A stretch of 64,000 bases of DNA. Source: Antedon mediterranea. Lineage: Eukaryota; Echinodermata; Crinoidea; Comatulida; Antedonidae. The DNA is taken from contig NC_092677.1 of NCBI RefSeq assembly GCF_964355755.1, positions 24,336,101 to 24,400,100 on the forward strand, read 5' to 3'. The position numbers and the translations under genes were made by a program. Positions 12,501 to 23,565 of this stretch are shown here, one piece after another (the stretch's first letter is position 1; each line of letters begins with the position of its first letter). Under the pieces are notes generated by a model. It did no database searches, was not told the origin of the DNA, and worked only from the letters and a program-made list of their open reading frames with translations.

Positions 12501-15500
12501 ATATGCCATTATTTTCGCGTACAGAATTTTCGTGACTTAGCACTCACTTGACATTTTCGCATGTTCATATTTCCGTGGACGACATTTTAGTTAAAATTTA
12601 ATTCTAGCTGAACGTACCTTCAATTACGATCGCTTTGTATTACAAAGGTCAAATAGATGGCCGTTTTCTTGGCAATTCTAGGCCTAGACAAGGTGCCGTA
12701 TACTGACACTGTACTGTAGTTTACATCTACAGTACAAAGTCTATTTAGGCGTTCACTGCAGTTTTATTTACTTTTTTTGTATTACATCTTAAACTGCAAA
12801 ACTGGCACAACAAAAGCATCACCGATTGCGATGACACTGACTGAAGATGATATGTTATAAGCGTGTGTAAATTCTCTTTCATGTTTCGCGGTAAGGTTCC
12901 CAATCACGAAAATTAAACCACCATGAAATATTTCATAGTATGCTCAAGTTCAGTTTGTACAGTTTTTTTCAATCAGTGATTTTTACCCCCCTTTCCTAAG
13001 ATTGTTGAATCCAGTCAATTCAACGCAACTAGTCGCAACTCAACGTCGACTGGAAAACAGGCTTTATCAGATGTACTGGAAAATGCCCACCAAACTCTCT
13101 CGATAATCTCCCAAATATTTCAAGTCTTCCTATTCCCACTAAGGGTAAAATTTCACCGGATTCTTCTGGTTATAGAAAGAAAACATGCCTATAAGTTCTC
13201 GCTATGTCACCATACTGCTTTGTGGAAAGGTATGTGCAGCACTCAACACTATTTGTAGTTTACTAAAGGCGAAAAATGTTTCATTATTACGATGCCGGAC
13301 TGATTACTTAAATAGCACCCTTTATGGTTTTGCTTACTTACTCGAGACCAATATTGCGGTACAGACTCATTTGACAGTAAAATAAAACCCTCTTTACAAA
13401 TTCCTGTAATAGAACCAAAAATGAGTTCTTTATCTGAAAAAAAACAACAATTATAATAGTTGGAACAAAGCAGAGAAATCATAAATCCAATTTAAATACT
13501 TGCATAGGCCGAATTTCTATTTCTAAAATGTTTAAAACTTGCCGTTATATTAAACTTAGACACAGCATTGACAAAAGTAACCTTAAGTTGTTTTCCCCCC
13601 AAGATTAATGTACAATTTATTTGGGAATACACAATTGTGGTATGCTGTACCCTAACCACTAAGCTGCAATGAGTCCACCGTTCAGCCTAAAGCTTGGTTC
13701 CCACTAGCGACGCAACGTAAACAAATTCCCTTCCAATAAATGTGTTTGCCTCCGCCTGCATGAAATCAAACCTGCGATGTTGCATCGTTGGTTCCCACTT
13801 TTGATTATGCAATACAGCACTTTGTGTCATTAGTCTCTGTGTAACATTGCGTTGCGTTCTAGTGTGAACCACGATTTAGTTATTTACACGGGTATGTTGA
13901 CTTTATGGACAATTTATTGCTAACTTTGTGGGTAGATCACCAACATCTAAACTGACTGACTTAAAACTGACCTCTAATGTACGATGCATAAGACGGATTT
14001 TCCTCAATGATCTTCCTGATTGAGCTAAGTGACATTCGGAATGCACCGATATTCCAATCACTTTCCCATCTAATATCTCTCAAATGGTACCGGTTACAAA
14101 GCTCAGATCGTAAATTTTCTGCATCATCTCGTATCAACTGACTCTTTTCCAGTCTCCTAAGAGCTCTCTGCCTGTTCTTTGTCAGCCACGATCTAAATAA
14201 AAATAGGAGATTCATCGTAAAATGTGATTAGTGAATTGTTTTGCACCTTTTTTGAAATGGGAGAAAAGCGGTTTAGAAAGTCTACTGCCTACAATAAAAT
14301 CTAGAATTTTTTGGGGGAGTAAAAGGTAGCCTGTTAAAATAAACAGTCCCAGTTACTGGATAGCATCTACTTGGACTTAACGTGACTGGTTGTTATTGAA
14401 AAGTGGAAGATCTTGTCGACATAGCACATAATCAATTTTGTTATAAACAAATTAAGTCAAAGTCAAATTCTTTATTCATCCAACTTGGGGCAATTTAAAA
14501 AACAGGACTGAAGTAATATAAAAAAAAACATACCATAGTAATAATCATTAAAAATCATCTTATATCTATAAGATATTCCATTTATATAATTCCATATTCA
14601 TCCTTTGTCATATTAATAATACTATGGCCCATAAACAAATCATGAAAAAGGACATTTTCAGTGTTTTTAACTAAAATTTGTTTGTCAGAAAAAGATAAAC
14701 TATTTCACTATGAGTATCCGGTAATTTTAGGACATACATTACTTTACGTTTAAGTTGTAGAACCAACATATAAAAGAAAAGGTTGAAAAGCTTTCAACAA
14801 ATGAGTTAAAAAACATTTTTAAAATACATTTAAAATTTATTTATTTCAAAAAATAAAAGGTTATGCAACATGTAAAAAAATAACAAAAATAAACATAATT
14901 ATAATAAACTGTTATCCTCTCATTCTTATGGTTTATTGTCAAATACAATAAATTCAAAATTAATAAAGCACTCACTCTAAAGTTTGTTTTGATCTTGCAG
15001 GGGGTGTGGCATCGCCAGGTTTTTGTTTGTTTGCATATGCATAGTAAGTATGGTCCCATTTGATTGGACGTGAATATACTTGGGATCGATGTGCGCCTTT
15101 TTTCACCAAGCTTTTTAGGTGGTCAGTTTTCAGGTGGCATGTACGAAGAATTTGGGAAACTGTCGACTGAACATCTTGCGAGAACAGTTTGATTGTAACT
15201 GCTTGTGTGTAGACAGTAACATGATTTTCTATAAATACAAATACAAAAGTAGTTGTTGAGAAGGGAGTACAGTAAACCATTTGCTGTTTCTGCTGCGAAA
15301 AAATATTATTATGCTGCGAAAATGTGAATTAATTATTAAACTCCAATTTCTTTGCATCAAAAACAGGACATATTTTCAGTAAGCGGTTAAATGGCAGCCT
15401 GAAAATAACTGTAAAAAACACACAATCGATTGAATGTTAAAACACCATTTAACTGGTTATTGCAGTGCAACTTTTAGTTGCAACGCAAAATAACGGTTAT

Positions 15501-16514
15501 TTGATTGACAGCCGCTGACCTTGAGTCAACTACACTGTAGTAACGTTTGAATTGACCGCCAGAGCCCATTACATTTTGGGTACTGCTAACCTACTGATTT
15601 AAATAGTATTTTAGGCGCAATAACTGAGCAGAAATGCAGTCAATATAAAAATTATATTTTAGATCTTTTTTTTAGTTTATTTGTTTACAAAGATCCTAAT
15701 TTGCCAAAATTTGTAACTTATGGATTTCTGAAAAAAAAAACCAAGAAAGATTATAACTTCAGATTGAATAGCATTACCTGTATTTTGCGCAGTATTTTTA
15801 GAATTTGATCCCTGCCCTCTGAGGTAGAATTTGACTGTGGTTGGGCTAGCAACTCCTGTACCATATAAATTCTCTAAGTAATTGCTCAACCGTTGTAATG
15901 ATTCCTCATTTATTGCCTTTAAAAAGAAATGTTATTATTCAGAAATTCTACTAAATGTGATACAAATTAATTATATTGACTTTCTGTTTTGAGATTTCGA
16001 AACAAAATACAATTGTATTGAATTTTCTGTAGACTTTAGGAGCGTAGTGTATGAGTTTAAGGTTAGGTAAAATCACGAGACTCAAGCCATGAGGCTTGAC
16101 ATACATGCATCACATGCTCAAAATTGGAAAAATCATGGGATTTTATAAAACCCTTCAAATGGTATGAAACCTGATCAAAACAATAATTAATATAAACTGT
16201 ATCGCATGACCTGAAGTTTATAAGCACTAAAAATGATCTGGTTGTATTTATGGCCAGTTGCGAAGTGATTAACCGAAGACGTGATTTTCGAAAACCGCAC
16301 ATAGATCACGTAACTTTTTATTAATTGTGTACAACATTCAAAATGTAATGACATTTTCTGTGGTTTTACCTTTACTTTAAAAACTTAGCTCACCCTTTCC
16401 TTCGGATGTTGGCCAAAGAAGTCGGGATGAACAGCAAAATAGAAAGGTCGAAGGGCCTCAGAGGCCTGTGAAGCAGTCAGGTAACGCACAAATGTCGTCA
16501 AACTGCCAAGTTTC
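9550..16514 (-). CDS. TCAIM: TCAIM orthologue (T-cell activation inhibitor, mitochondrial), 5' exon missing
   Basis: Exons, in gene order: 16514-16394, 15916-15778, 15228-14976, 14192-13972, 13433-13342, 12454-12198, 10910-10796, 9771-9550. All have GT donors and AG acceptors. Phases match through the first seven; the last joins in phase only with the weak acceptor before 9771 (the stronger-looking site before 9787 is out of phase). They give about 472 residues, near the ~496 I recall for human TCAIM. The first exon encodes ALRPFYFAVHPDFFGQHP, the J-domain-like N-terminal block of this family; RPIKWDHTYYAY, LRDIRWESDW and DGEVYIPWD also align with human TCAIM from memory. Human TCAIM is mitochondrial and affects T-cell activation; the role in an invertebrate is unknown. 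The presequence exon should lie upstream and end in phase 2; I could not identify it. Confidence 0.88.
10700..10775 (+). repeat. SINE 3' tail fragment in a TCAIM intron
   Basis: ATAGCACTATATGAATGTTACATTA matches the tail of the SINE at 8051-8397. Only the tail is present. Confidence 0.5.
11149..11782. mobile_element. Non-autonomous DNA element with TTAA flanks, TCAIM intron
   Basis: The left end reads TTAAAGACCCCTTCCCTGC and the right end, inverted, reads TTAAAGCCCCATTCCCTACG. With TTAA as a possible target-site duplication, the termini would be AG(A/C)CCC.TTCCCT. TTAA targets are known for piggyBac and Kolobok elements; the assignment is inference. The interior carries the same GGCTTAG...GCGGGCCGCTA body as 4646-5112. 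No transposase is encoded. Confidence 0.65.
13003..13065 (-). repeat. Solo terminus of the CCTGTTTTCCAGTC MITE family
   Basis: AGTCGCAACTCAACGTCGAC followed by TGGAAAACAGGCTT is the right end of the MITE found at 8669-9203. No partner end is nearby. It lies in a TCAIM intron. Confidence 0.6.
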
Positions 16515-18839
16515 CTACATAATCTAAACAAAATAAAAATAGATTTCAAAACCTCATTAGACAGATGAAATTGGTTACGTTTGATTTTGATTGCAATAAT
16601 AAAATCAATTTTTAGTATTTTTTTTGCAACTGCTACTTTTGACCAATTGTCTTATTGGGTATAGTAAATTCTACATAAGCATCATTTCAGGAATCATTTC
16701 AAAGACACGGTACAGAATTCACACCTCATCATTCCGGCGTACACGTTCTAGAAACTCTACTGAACTCAGAAAACATATTTAGACACTCAAAGACAACAAC
16801 ACAGATTATTCAATCTCATGGCGCATCTTGTCATCAGGGGCGGACCTAGGGGTGTTGCCCTAGTGGCCTGGGCAACACCCTTAAGTTCATACTAAATTTT
16901 TCTGCCACTAAATTAAAATTTAAGTCCCATGTTATCATATACAATATCCGTATATATTTACAGTACATGTTATAGAAGTTCAGTCTGGAAGAGAATATTT
17001 GTAAATTGGCAGTATGCATAGCAGTCACCAATAGAATACTGGGCACAGGTAAGTGTAGATAAGTTTCTGAGAATGAATTTCTGATTAACTAGCTGTTTGT
17101 GGTGTGCGCGTCGTGAGAGCAGGGAGATGTAACTCTCTCCTGATGAGAGTAATTGATTGTAATCTATAAGTATTGGTACTTAAAATAACTATTTAACCAT
17201 TGATAATTCATTGTATATTATGAAGTTTGCAGTATTTATACAATGGAAAGAAGGCCAACACACACTGTATTCGGGAAAAACCTGTCATAGGCGTCGTCAA
17301 TTTGAATAATTATTGAGTGTTTTCCGTAATTTTCCCCACAAACCATAATTTTGTGTATAGTTTTGTATTTTGGTGTAGTAGTACCCTATTTATCTTCATT
17401 TCCGTATACGTCCGTAATATTACGCCGGCAGCAGAGCAAATTTTGCTTCTTTCTGCAAATTTGCTATCATTATTTTCTTTGTTTTATATTTATTATTTAT
17501 TGTACAGTTTATAGTGGATAAATGAAAATGAATTTTGGAAATTGTGGTTTTAATTAACTGCTGACTTGTTTAGCATTTATTTCAAAATACAATTTAACGT
17601 TTTCGTCAATATTTATAGCAGCAGCTTCATATTATCATTATTTGATGATAATTAATTTACAATAATTAATAGTTATTAGAATTTATTACCGTACCAGAAG
17701 TACCTTCATCATTCGCATTAAATGCAAAAAATGTTATCGTATTTTTAGTCGCGTGTATTTAAAAATTTAGTGAGGGGGGTCCGGACCCGGATCTTGATAG
17801 GCTTAGTCATAAAGTAGTTACAGAGTTGCAGGGCATTTTATCATTGTTAAATATTTTGTTGCTAGCTTTGTTAAAATTAGTAAAAGAGGTAATGCTGGCG
17901 CCAATGAATTTAACGACCTTCACAACCAAAATATTTCTTTGTAAAAAAAATAATTTTAAATGGAACGCTACAAAAATAATCCCCCGCTTCATCACTGCAT
18001 GGATACCTAATAATCAGACTACAACATATGTTAAGTTACTATCAATACATTTTCATGCATTTTTCATTATAGTATAATAATATAATTGTAATTGAATAGT
18101 GAGGGATTAGTTACAGTGTTGAATCCGAATAAACCATTGGTAAGCCTAACTTTTTTCAATTTAATAAAAATCCAAAATGAACTTGCTGTTATAATACAAA
18201 CAAAATAATTCAAAGAAACGCTCTACTACACATTAGAAATAGATGTCTGTCAATAAACTTCTGACTACGACTAAAACAACGACAATCAGCTATACTAAAT
18301 GTATTCATGATTTTATTTCATCTCTGACTTGATACACACTTCCTATCTGGGGTCGTGTATGTAGCCTACTACATCAAATTACCCACTCCTAGCAGTGTTC
18401 ATACTAGCGCTATCACAGATTACCTCTAATAGATCTAACATCCATTCACACATGAAATAAAAATTCATCGACAAACGAAATATAATAGCCTAGGCCTATT
18501 CATTCCTTTTATTAGGCATATTGCCGAAGTTGAGTGAGGCTGTGTGTGTTGTAGTAGTAGGCCTAGGCCTAGTATCTATGTATTAATTAGACCTAGCCTA
18601 TATTACTATAGTATTAGGGCAGGCTGGCCTAGGCTAGGCCTAGACTAGACAAGCTAGAGAGTAAGCCAGGCAGGCCTAGCTAGGCCTACCTAGGCCTAGC
18701 CTAAACTAGTTTAGGGCCTCTTGGTTGGCTAGTGATTCCCCTAGGGCTAGGCCCAGAATACATCACTTATAAAAACAACATACCTACCTATATGTAGGCG
18801 TAACTATTTTCATTCTATAATTAATATTACAAAATACAT
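16515..18839. other. 5' region of TCAIM; first coding exon not located
   Basis: The N-terminal (presequence) exon of TCAIM should lie here or slightly upstream, but no open frame ends with a phase-2 donor convincingly. A CAGGGGCGGACCTAGG motif at about 16837 resembles the ends of hAT-type MITEs, but no matching partner terminus was found; GGTCCGGACCCGGATCTTG near 17780 may be debris of the same family. Confidence 0.4.
18480..18760. repeat. TAGGCC-rich low-complexity tract
   Basis: Irregular repetition of TAGGCCTAGGCC, CTAGCTAGGCC and similar units, rich in the palindromes AGGCCT and CTAG. A similar tract lies at 35283-35440, also upstream of a minus-strand gene. It sits between the TCAIM coding exons and the putative divergent promoter. 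Confidence 0.7.
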
Positions 18840-19466
18840 TTTATTATCTCTCCGCGCGGCGGCCATCCCACTACTATACTACGTGTACTCAAACGGAACC
18901 GCCCAGGAAAAACCCTAATTGTTGACAACAACAGATCGAGAGAGGGGGAGGGGGAGGGGGAGAGCAGCCACAAATAAATTGAATGTCTAGGGCGCCACCA
19001 TGCGGGTACGATGGATGAGTTTAAAAAAATGAAGACGCAACGTGTACGTCACGGCCAAGCCCACCACACGCCCACAAAAAACAAAAGCGCGAAATATTTA
19101 GCGCCCTCTATTAATATGTTTATTATTAGAATACACATGAATGAGTAGGCATGTTTGATGTGATAAAAACTGATGTTGAGGTTGTACGTTGCGTATTATT
19201 TAACAATCACAAGGAAGTAAAAACAATAAAATAAGGTAACCAAAACAGTACTGAAAAATTGGACAGTAAGTTAACTAATAATAGAGCCTAGCAAGGCCTA
19301 ATAATAATAGGCTGGTAGGTATAGATAGTAGCTTTGGCCAGGCCTGGTGTGTACAGTGTTACTGTTATAGGCAGTGTACTGTTAGTAAAACTAAAAGTGG
19401 TTCAGAAATTGTTAAAATTGGCCTACGCCTAGCTCTAACTCAAGAGGCCAAAACAATGTACAGGAA
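18840..19466. promoter_or_regulatory. Putative divergent promoter and 5' leader (TCAIM / cytochrome b5)
   Basis: TCAIM runs leftward and the cytochrome b5 gene rightward from this interval. It has the most GC-rich short block of the neighbourhood (TCCGCGCGGCGGCCATCCC, 18851-18869; on the minus strand it contains GGATGGCCGCC, a YY1-like sequence). The position of a 5' non-coding exon of the cytochrome b5 gene ending at 19466 (GGAA then GTAAGT) fits. No TATA box is obvious. The transcription starts are inferred. Confidence 0.4.
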
Positions 19467-19562
19467 GTAAGTATTCTCCACCCACACCAATCAATTTAAA
19501 CATAACATATACAGTAAATATATCATGCTTTTTTCAGGTTTAATATTGTATAAACAAATTTA

Positions 19563-22500
19563 ATGGCAACAGCACCTGTATTGATACTTGGTAAACACGA
19601 AAACACCACAACAAATGTGTTTACCTTAGCAGAAGTTGCTAACCACAGTGACTCCACATCCTGTTGGTTGGTTATTGATAATTATGTCCTTGATGTAACA
19701 CAATTTTTGTCAGAAGTAAGTATAATATTTATTTGTTGAGACTTTTTCTGATAAATGTTTGTTGCTACGGTCTATGGAATTCAATTTGGCAATGGGTATG
19801 GAAGGCAATCACTGCCAAAAATACAATGAAAAACCTACAAACAATACAATGTATTTGCGAAAATATACAATTTACTTTTTCTGCACATTCGTTTTTGCGA
19901 CTACGCTGTCCATTTTTGTGTTTCTTTCGGAATACTGTATGTTGTACGTTTTTGTGCATGTCGTTTTGTTTTCCTTTTCTGCGAATACATTGTATGGGTC
20001 TGCGAGACGTACGTTGTACTGTACAACGCACATCTTGCAGAAACATACAACTTGTACATTTCTGCAAATACATTGTACGTTTCTGCAAGTATATTTTTCC
20101 GCGAATACGTTGTATATTTGCATAAATACATTGTATGTTTGTAATTGTATTTTTGGCAGTGATTGCTTTCCATAGATAAATAAATCACTTTTTTAAGTTT
20201 TACAGCTTAAATTTCATTTATTTTTTGACAGCATCCGGGTGGGAAGGAGATTATATTGGAACATGCTGGTAAGTTATTTGCAGTCTAGCTTTTAATTTTT
20301 ATTGAACAGATATTATAATAATTTATATAAAAAAGTACTTGTACAATAAATGAACTTTGACCTTTGGAAAAAGCAAGAATCATGTATATTATATATAATA
20401 TAAATAATTTTTGTGAATTTTAAATCTGTAATCTAAAACTCTATTTTGTGTAATACAGTAGTATGGTTTTTATATTGTTTGAAGGTTTGCATGGCGAAAT
20501 AAATTTTGCGGTACACCACATATACTGTATTTGTGTCCTAAAAAGAACTGTTGAGTTTCTTGACGTTTCGATCAAGATGCTTTGATCGTCCTCAGGAGTT
20601 GATTTGATTCTCACTCCTGAGGACGATCAAAGCATATTGATCGAAACGTCAAAAAACTCAACAGTTCTTTTCAAAACTAATATTTGTGGTGTACCGCAAC
20701 CTTTATATCAACGTGTATGGTTTTTATTTGCAAGGTCTGGACGCAACAGGACCCTTCAAAACAAAAGGACATTCCTTAGAAGCAACCAAACTACTCGGAA
20801 AATATATAATTGGACAAGTAGTACCAGTAGGTATTTCAGAGCCTTCTTCCATGTAAATGACCACAAACATGATGGATAAAAATTTTTACAATTGTAGGTG
20901 TGCTACAGACTGCACTCCTCAATACATAGGTGTGCCATTTGTATTTTGGTGTGTAGAGGTTTACCAAATATAAGTGTGTTGTAAATCACAATAATCAAGG
21001 GCTGTTTAGGAGTGTGTTAGGTGAGTGATCGCATTCACTCACCATGAAGGAATTTTTTACCAAAAAGGTTTTTCTAATAAAATTTTAATTAATTCAATAT
21101 TTTTTTAAATCACTGTCCAAAAATGAAATGTAGGTATAATGAAAATAAATATTTTTTTTTTTTTTTATTATTGGAAATAAAGATATTCTTTTAAAGGGCA
21201 AGTTTGGTATGTAACAAATTTATATAATATTGAATAAACATACAGATTTGTTTTAAAAGGAAAAACAAAAAAAATTGATGTATATTGTGACAAGATAGAA
21301 CACCTTGAAGAAAAAAACCAATTAAATATTTTTAACTTGGAAATAAAAAAGGCCGAGAAGCTAGGCCATTCAAAAAGGCAGTGCTCCAACTTTGGATGTG
21401 GAGTAGAACATTTAGAGACTTCAGGCACAGCAATTTCCAAATGCGTCGCATGGCAAAAATTATCAACAGATAATTTAATGGAATGGTCCTTGACCACATA
21501 TCTATCTGTACATTTTGGTAAAGATCTTGTAATTACTTTTTGAGTAATCCTGCTAACTAACAAACAGACAAATAAACGCGCGATCGATTACATATACCTC
21601 CTTGGCGGAGGTAAGACACAGAATCAAATGGCAGGGACACATAAAGGTGTATTACAAACAATAATGTTGTATGCTATACAAATAAAAAGCATTCCTGTAT
21701 TATTATACTTTTATTACACTTGATATTGAGACTTATAAAGCCGTAGCTTGTGTATCCCTCGACATGTTTCTATATATTATCTTGTCTTGTATATTTTAAA
21801 TCCCATTCCCTACGTTTTTTAGATCTAATTTAAGTTCACATGTAAAAGTAAACACTATACCATAACTTTTTTTGTTTTTAAATGGTTAAAATGTGAAAAA
21901 TTAGTAGATACTAATAATTTAAAGCGGCCCGCTATAAATCCCAACATGCATTGCATGTGGAATGATATCTTAATTTTTCTTCTGTATTTTAACTACTTTC
22001 GATCGATCGTAAGGCCAAAACAAATAGAAGAATCGTAAGTTTTCCCCAATTTATATTACTGGAGTTTGGCAAAAACAGAAAAGAAAATGAATGCAGAGAC
22101 TAGTCAACTAGGCCTATAGCTAGCGTACAATGTTCGTATGTTACTGCTGTTTACCAGCTACAATGGGACTTTAACTGCAATAAAAAAAAGCTGGATTTTC
22201 TTACCTTCATATCATTGTAATTAACTTATTATTATATAATAATGAAAACTACTGGTTGGGATTTTTATTATGAATGCACTCTGTAGAAAGGCTGTACCAG
22301 ATGGTAATCACATTTAATATTCAGCTTCTAGAGTGGTAAAACTGGTTTAAAGAACCAGCAAAAAATGGAGAAAATAAATATTTCATTGAAAACATGATTT
22401 AAAGGGTAGAATTGGTTGATAATAAACCCAACCATCTTTTTTTATTTATTTACTTTTATTTTAAAAGCATCCAACAGCGAGTAACTCACCAATTACAGGA

Positions 22501-22945
22501 TGTATAAACTATTTTATCATTTATCGTGCTTATAAACCAAGTCTCATTTGAGGCTTAGGGAGTGGAATTGAAAGCATTGTGAGTTACAACCCTGGCACAT
22601 AGATCAGGACTGGAATTGGGATTGGAAGGCAAACACGTTGACCACCAAGCTACAGCTCCCTCCACTACATTTTTAACATCAGTGAAGCACAATGGCCGTC
22701 ATGCAATATATATTTATATTTTATATATTTATTTAATAAAAGCAAATGTATGAACTTATGACGAATTACATTTTACTAAATGACAATTGTATCATCTTAA
22801 AAATTGAGAGCATTAATTGTACGCCAATGTTCGGTTGTGTAAATAGTTATATGTCACTGAAATGTGAGAAACTGTTTTTAATTTTCTTTTCAGTAACGTT
22901 GTGATTTGCTTTAATTTTTAGGAAGAACGAATTTACATTCCGTAA
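19563..22945 (+). CDS. Cytochrome b5, soluble-type (101 aa)
   Basis: Coding exons 19563-19715, 20232-20268, 20735-20826 and 22922-22945 join in phase with GT-AG borders to give 101 residues; a 5' non-coding exon probably ends at 19466. The product is a haem-binding electron carrier: HPGGKEIILEHAG carries axial ligand His52 and the GHS motif carries His76, a spacing of 24 as in canonical cytochrome b5 (His39/His63). WLVIDNYVLDVTQFLSEHPG is the usual core. There is no C-terminal membrane anchor: the protein ends seven residues after the fold (EERIYIP). An alternative donor 4 bp downstream (after 20830) would give a different tail of about 16 residues ending in TSSH. The start ATG is the first in its exon. 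Confidence 0.88.
19797..20174. mobile_element. MITE with internal repeat array, cytochrome b5 intron
   Basis: Termini TGGAAGGCAATCACTGCC and its near-perfect complement near 20174, flanked on both sides by TA, as in Tc1/mariner-type insertions. The interior is built from diverged copies of a motif like TTTCTGCAAATACATTGTA in both orientations. Overlapping frames on both strands in it are products of this repetition, not genes. Confidence 0.75.
20506..20702. mobile_element. Foldback (hairpin) element, cytochrome b5 intron
   Basis: Outer repeats GCGGTACACCACA and TGTGGTGTACCGC enclose an almost perfect inverted repeat: AGAACTGTTGAGTTTCTTGAC through CCTCAGGAGT on the left is mirrored on the right, around a ~12-nt centre. 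The arms are about 60 bp. It ends 33 bp before the third coding exon of the cytochrome b5 gene. Confidence 0.8.
21381..21412 (-). repeat. Short dispersed repeat, copy 3 of 3
   Basis: Inverse of the motif at 4311-4346 (GTGCTCCAACTTTGG, GGAGTAGAACA). Confidence 0.45.
21799..22170 (-). repeat. TTAA-type element, copy 3 (one end only), cytochrome b5 intron
   Basis: The right terminus appears as TTAAATCCCATTCCCTACG followed by TTTTTTAGATC, and the GCGGCCCGCTATAAATCCC body matches the elements at 4646 and 11149. The distal terminus is absent. The sequence has diverged more than in the other copies. Confidence 0.65.
22430..22680 (+). repeat. Unclassified interspersed repeat
   Basis: A TTTATTTATTTACTTTTATTTT tract followed by CCAACAGCGAGTAACTC and TTACAGGATG resembles the insertion at 51060-51215 (CCAACAGCGATGAAACCGCC, CTAACAGG). 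The two share order and spacing, which suggests a common retroelement or SINE-like family. No coding content. Confidence 0.45.
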
Positions 22946-23212
22946 ACAAACAAACCTCCAGCCATTGAGAAGAAGTTTGTAAAGATATATAAGTTGTAAA
23001 ATAATAGGGACTGTGCATTATTTAATATTTTTTAGTGTATTACTATTAGAATAATGTGGATTCACCTTACTATACTGTATAAACTTTGTAGGAAAATTAT
23101 TTTTAGCATCATAGTGTAATGTTTCTAAACAATTTTTTGCCCAAAAGGCTTTCATACTGTATTGAAATTGATACAAATTAGTGTCAATTTTGTTTGCAGT
23201 TCCCAATTGTAC
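22946..23212. other. 3' flank of cytochrome b5
   Basis: AT-rich, probably 3' UTR. No strong AATAAA close to the stop; AATAAA occurrences cluster after about 23940. Confidence 0.3.
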
Positions 23213-23565
23213 TAATCATGGCATGCGGTGTGATCATTGACACTATCATTACTTGCGATGTGATCATTGACAATCATCGCATGCGATGTGATAATTGATA
23301 CTCTATCATTGCTTGCGATGTGATCATTGACATTCATCGTATTCGGGTGATCATTTACTATTATCACATTTAGGTGGTCATTTACAATCGTCGCGAACGG
23401 TGTGATCATTAACATTATCGTTGCATGTGGTGTGATCAATGGACACTCTATCATCGCTTGCGATGTGGTCATTGACAATCATTGCATGTTGTGTGAACAT
23501 TTACAATCATTGCATGTTGTGTGATCATTGTAAATTGTTGCATGTGGCATGATCATTGACTAATC
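23213..23565 (+). repeat. Degenerate minisatellite
   Basis: About 11 imperfect units of ~30 bp with consensus near GTGTGATCATTGACAATCAT plus TGCATGTG. TGATCA is retained in most units. A short open frame through it on the minus strand is repetition, not a gene. Confidence 0.8.

Noticed and set aside
16835-17800. Complete hAT element starting CAGGGGCGGACC
   Set aside because: No matching right terminus or 8-bp target duplication was found; only an end-like motif remains.
18851-18890. ATG GCC GCC GCG on the minus strand as the missing first exon of TCAIM
   Set aside because: The frame has no phase-2 donor that would join to the exon at 16514, and the peptide does not look like a mitochondrial presequence beyond the first residues.
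19733-20188. Overlapping open frames of 83-138 codons on both strands
   Set aside because: They all lie in one MITE and are artefacts of its Cys/Phe-coding repeat units; no protein similarity.
20560-20670. Hammerhead-ribozyme-like core (CTGAGGA, a paired stem, then GAAAC) in the foldback element
   Set aside because: The CTGAGGA is itself part of the perfect hairpin stem, so the core cannot be single-stranded, and no separate stem I/III with a proper cleavage site is seen.
21168-21563. Minus-strand 131-codon and plus-strand 68-codon frames in a cytochrome b5 intron
   Set aside because: Low-complexity composition and a short dispersed repeat inside; no known domain.
23213-23565. CRISPR-like array
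   Set aside because: Repeats are degenerate and contiguous without unique spacers, and the genome is animal.
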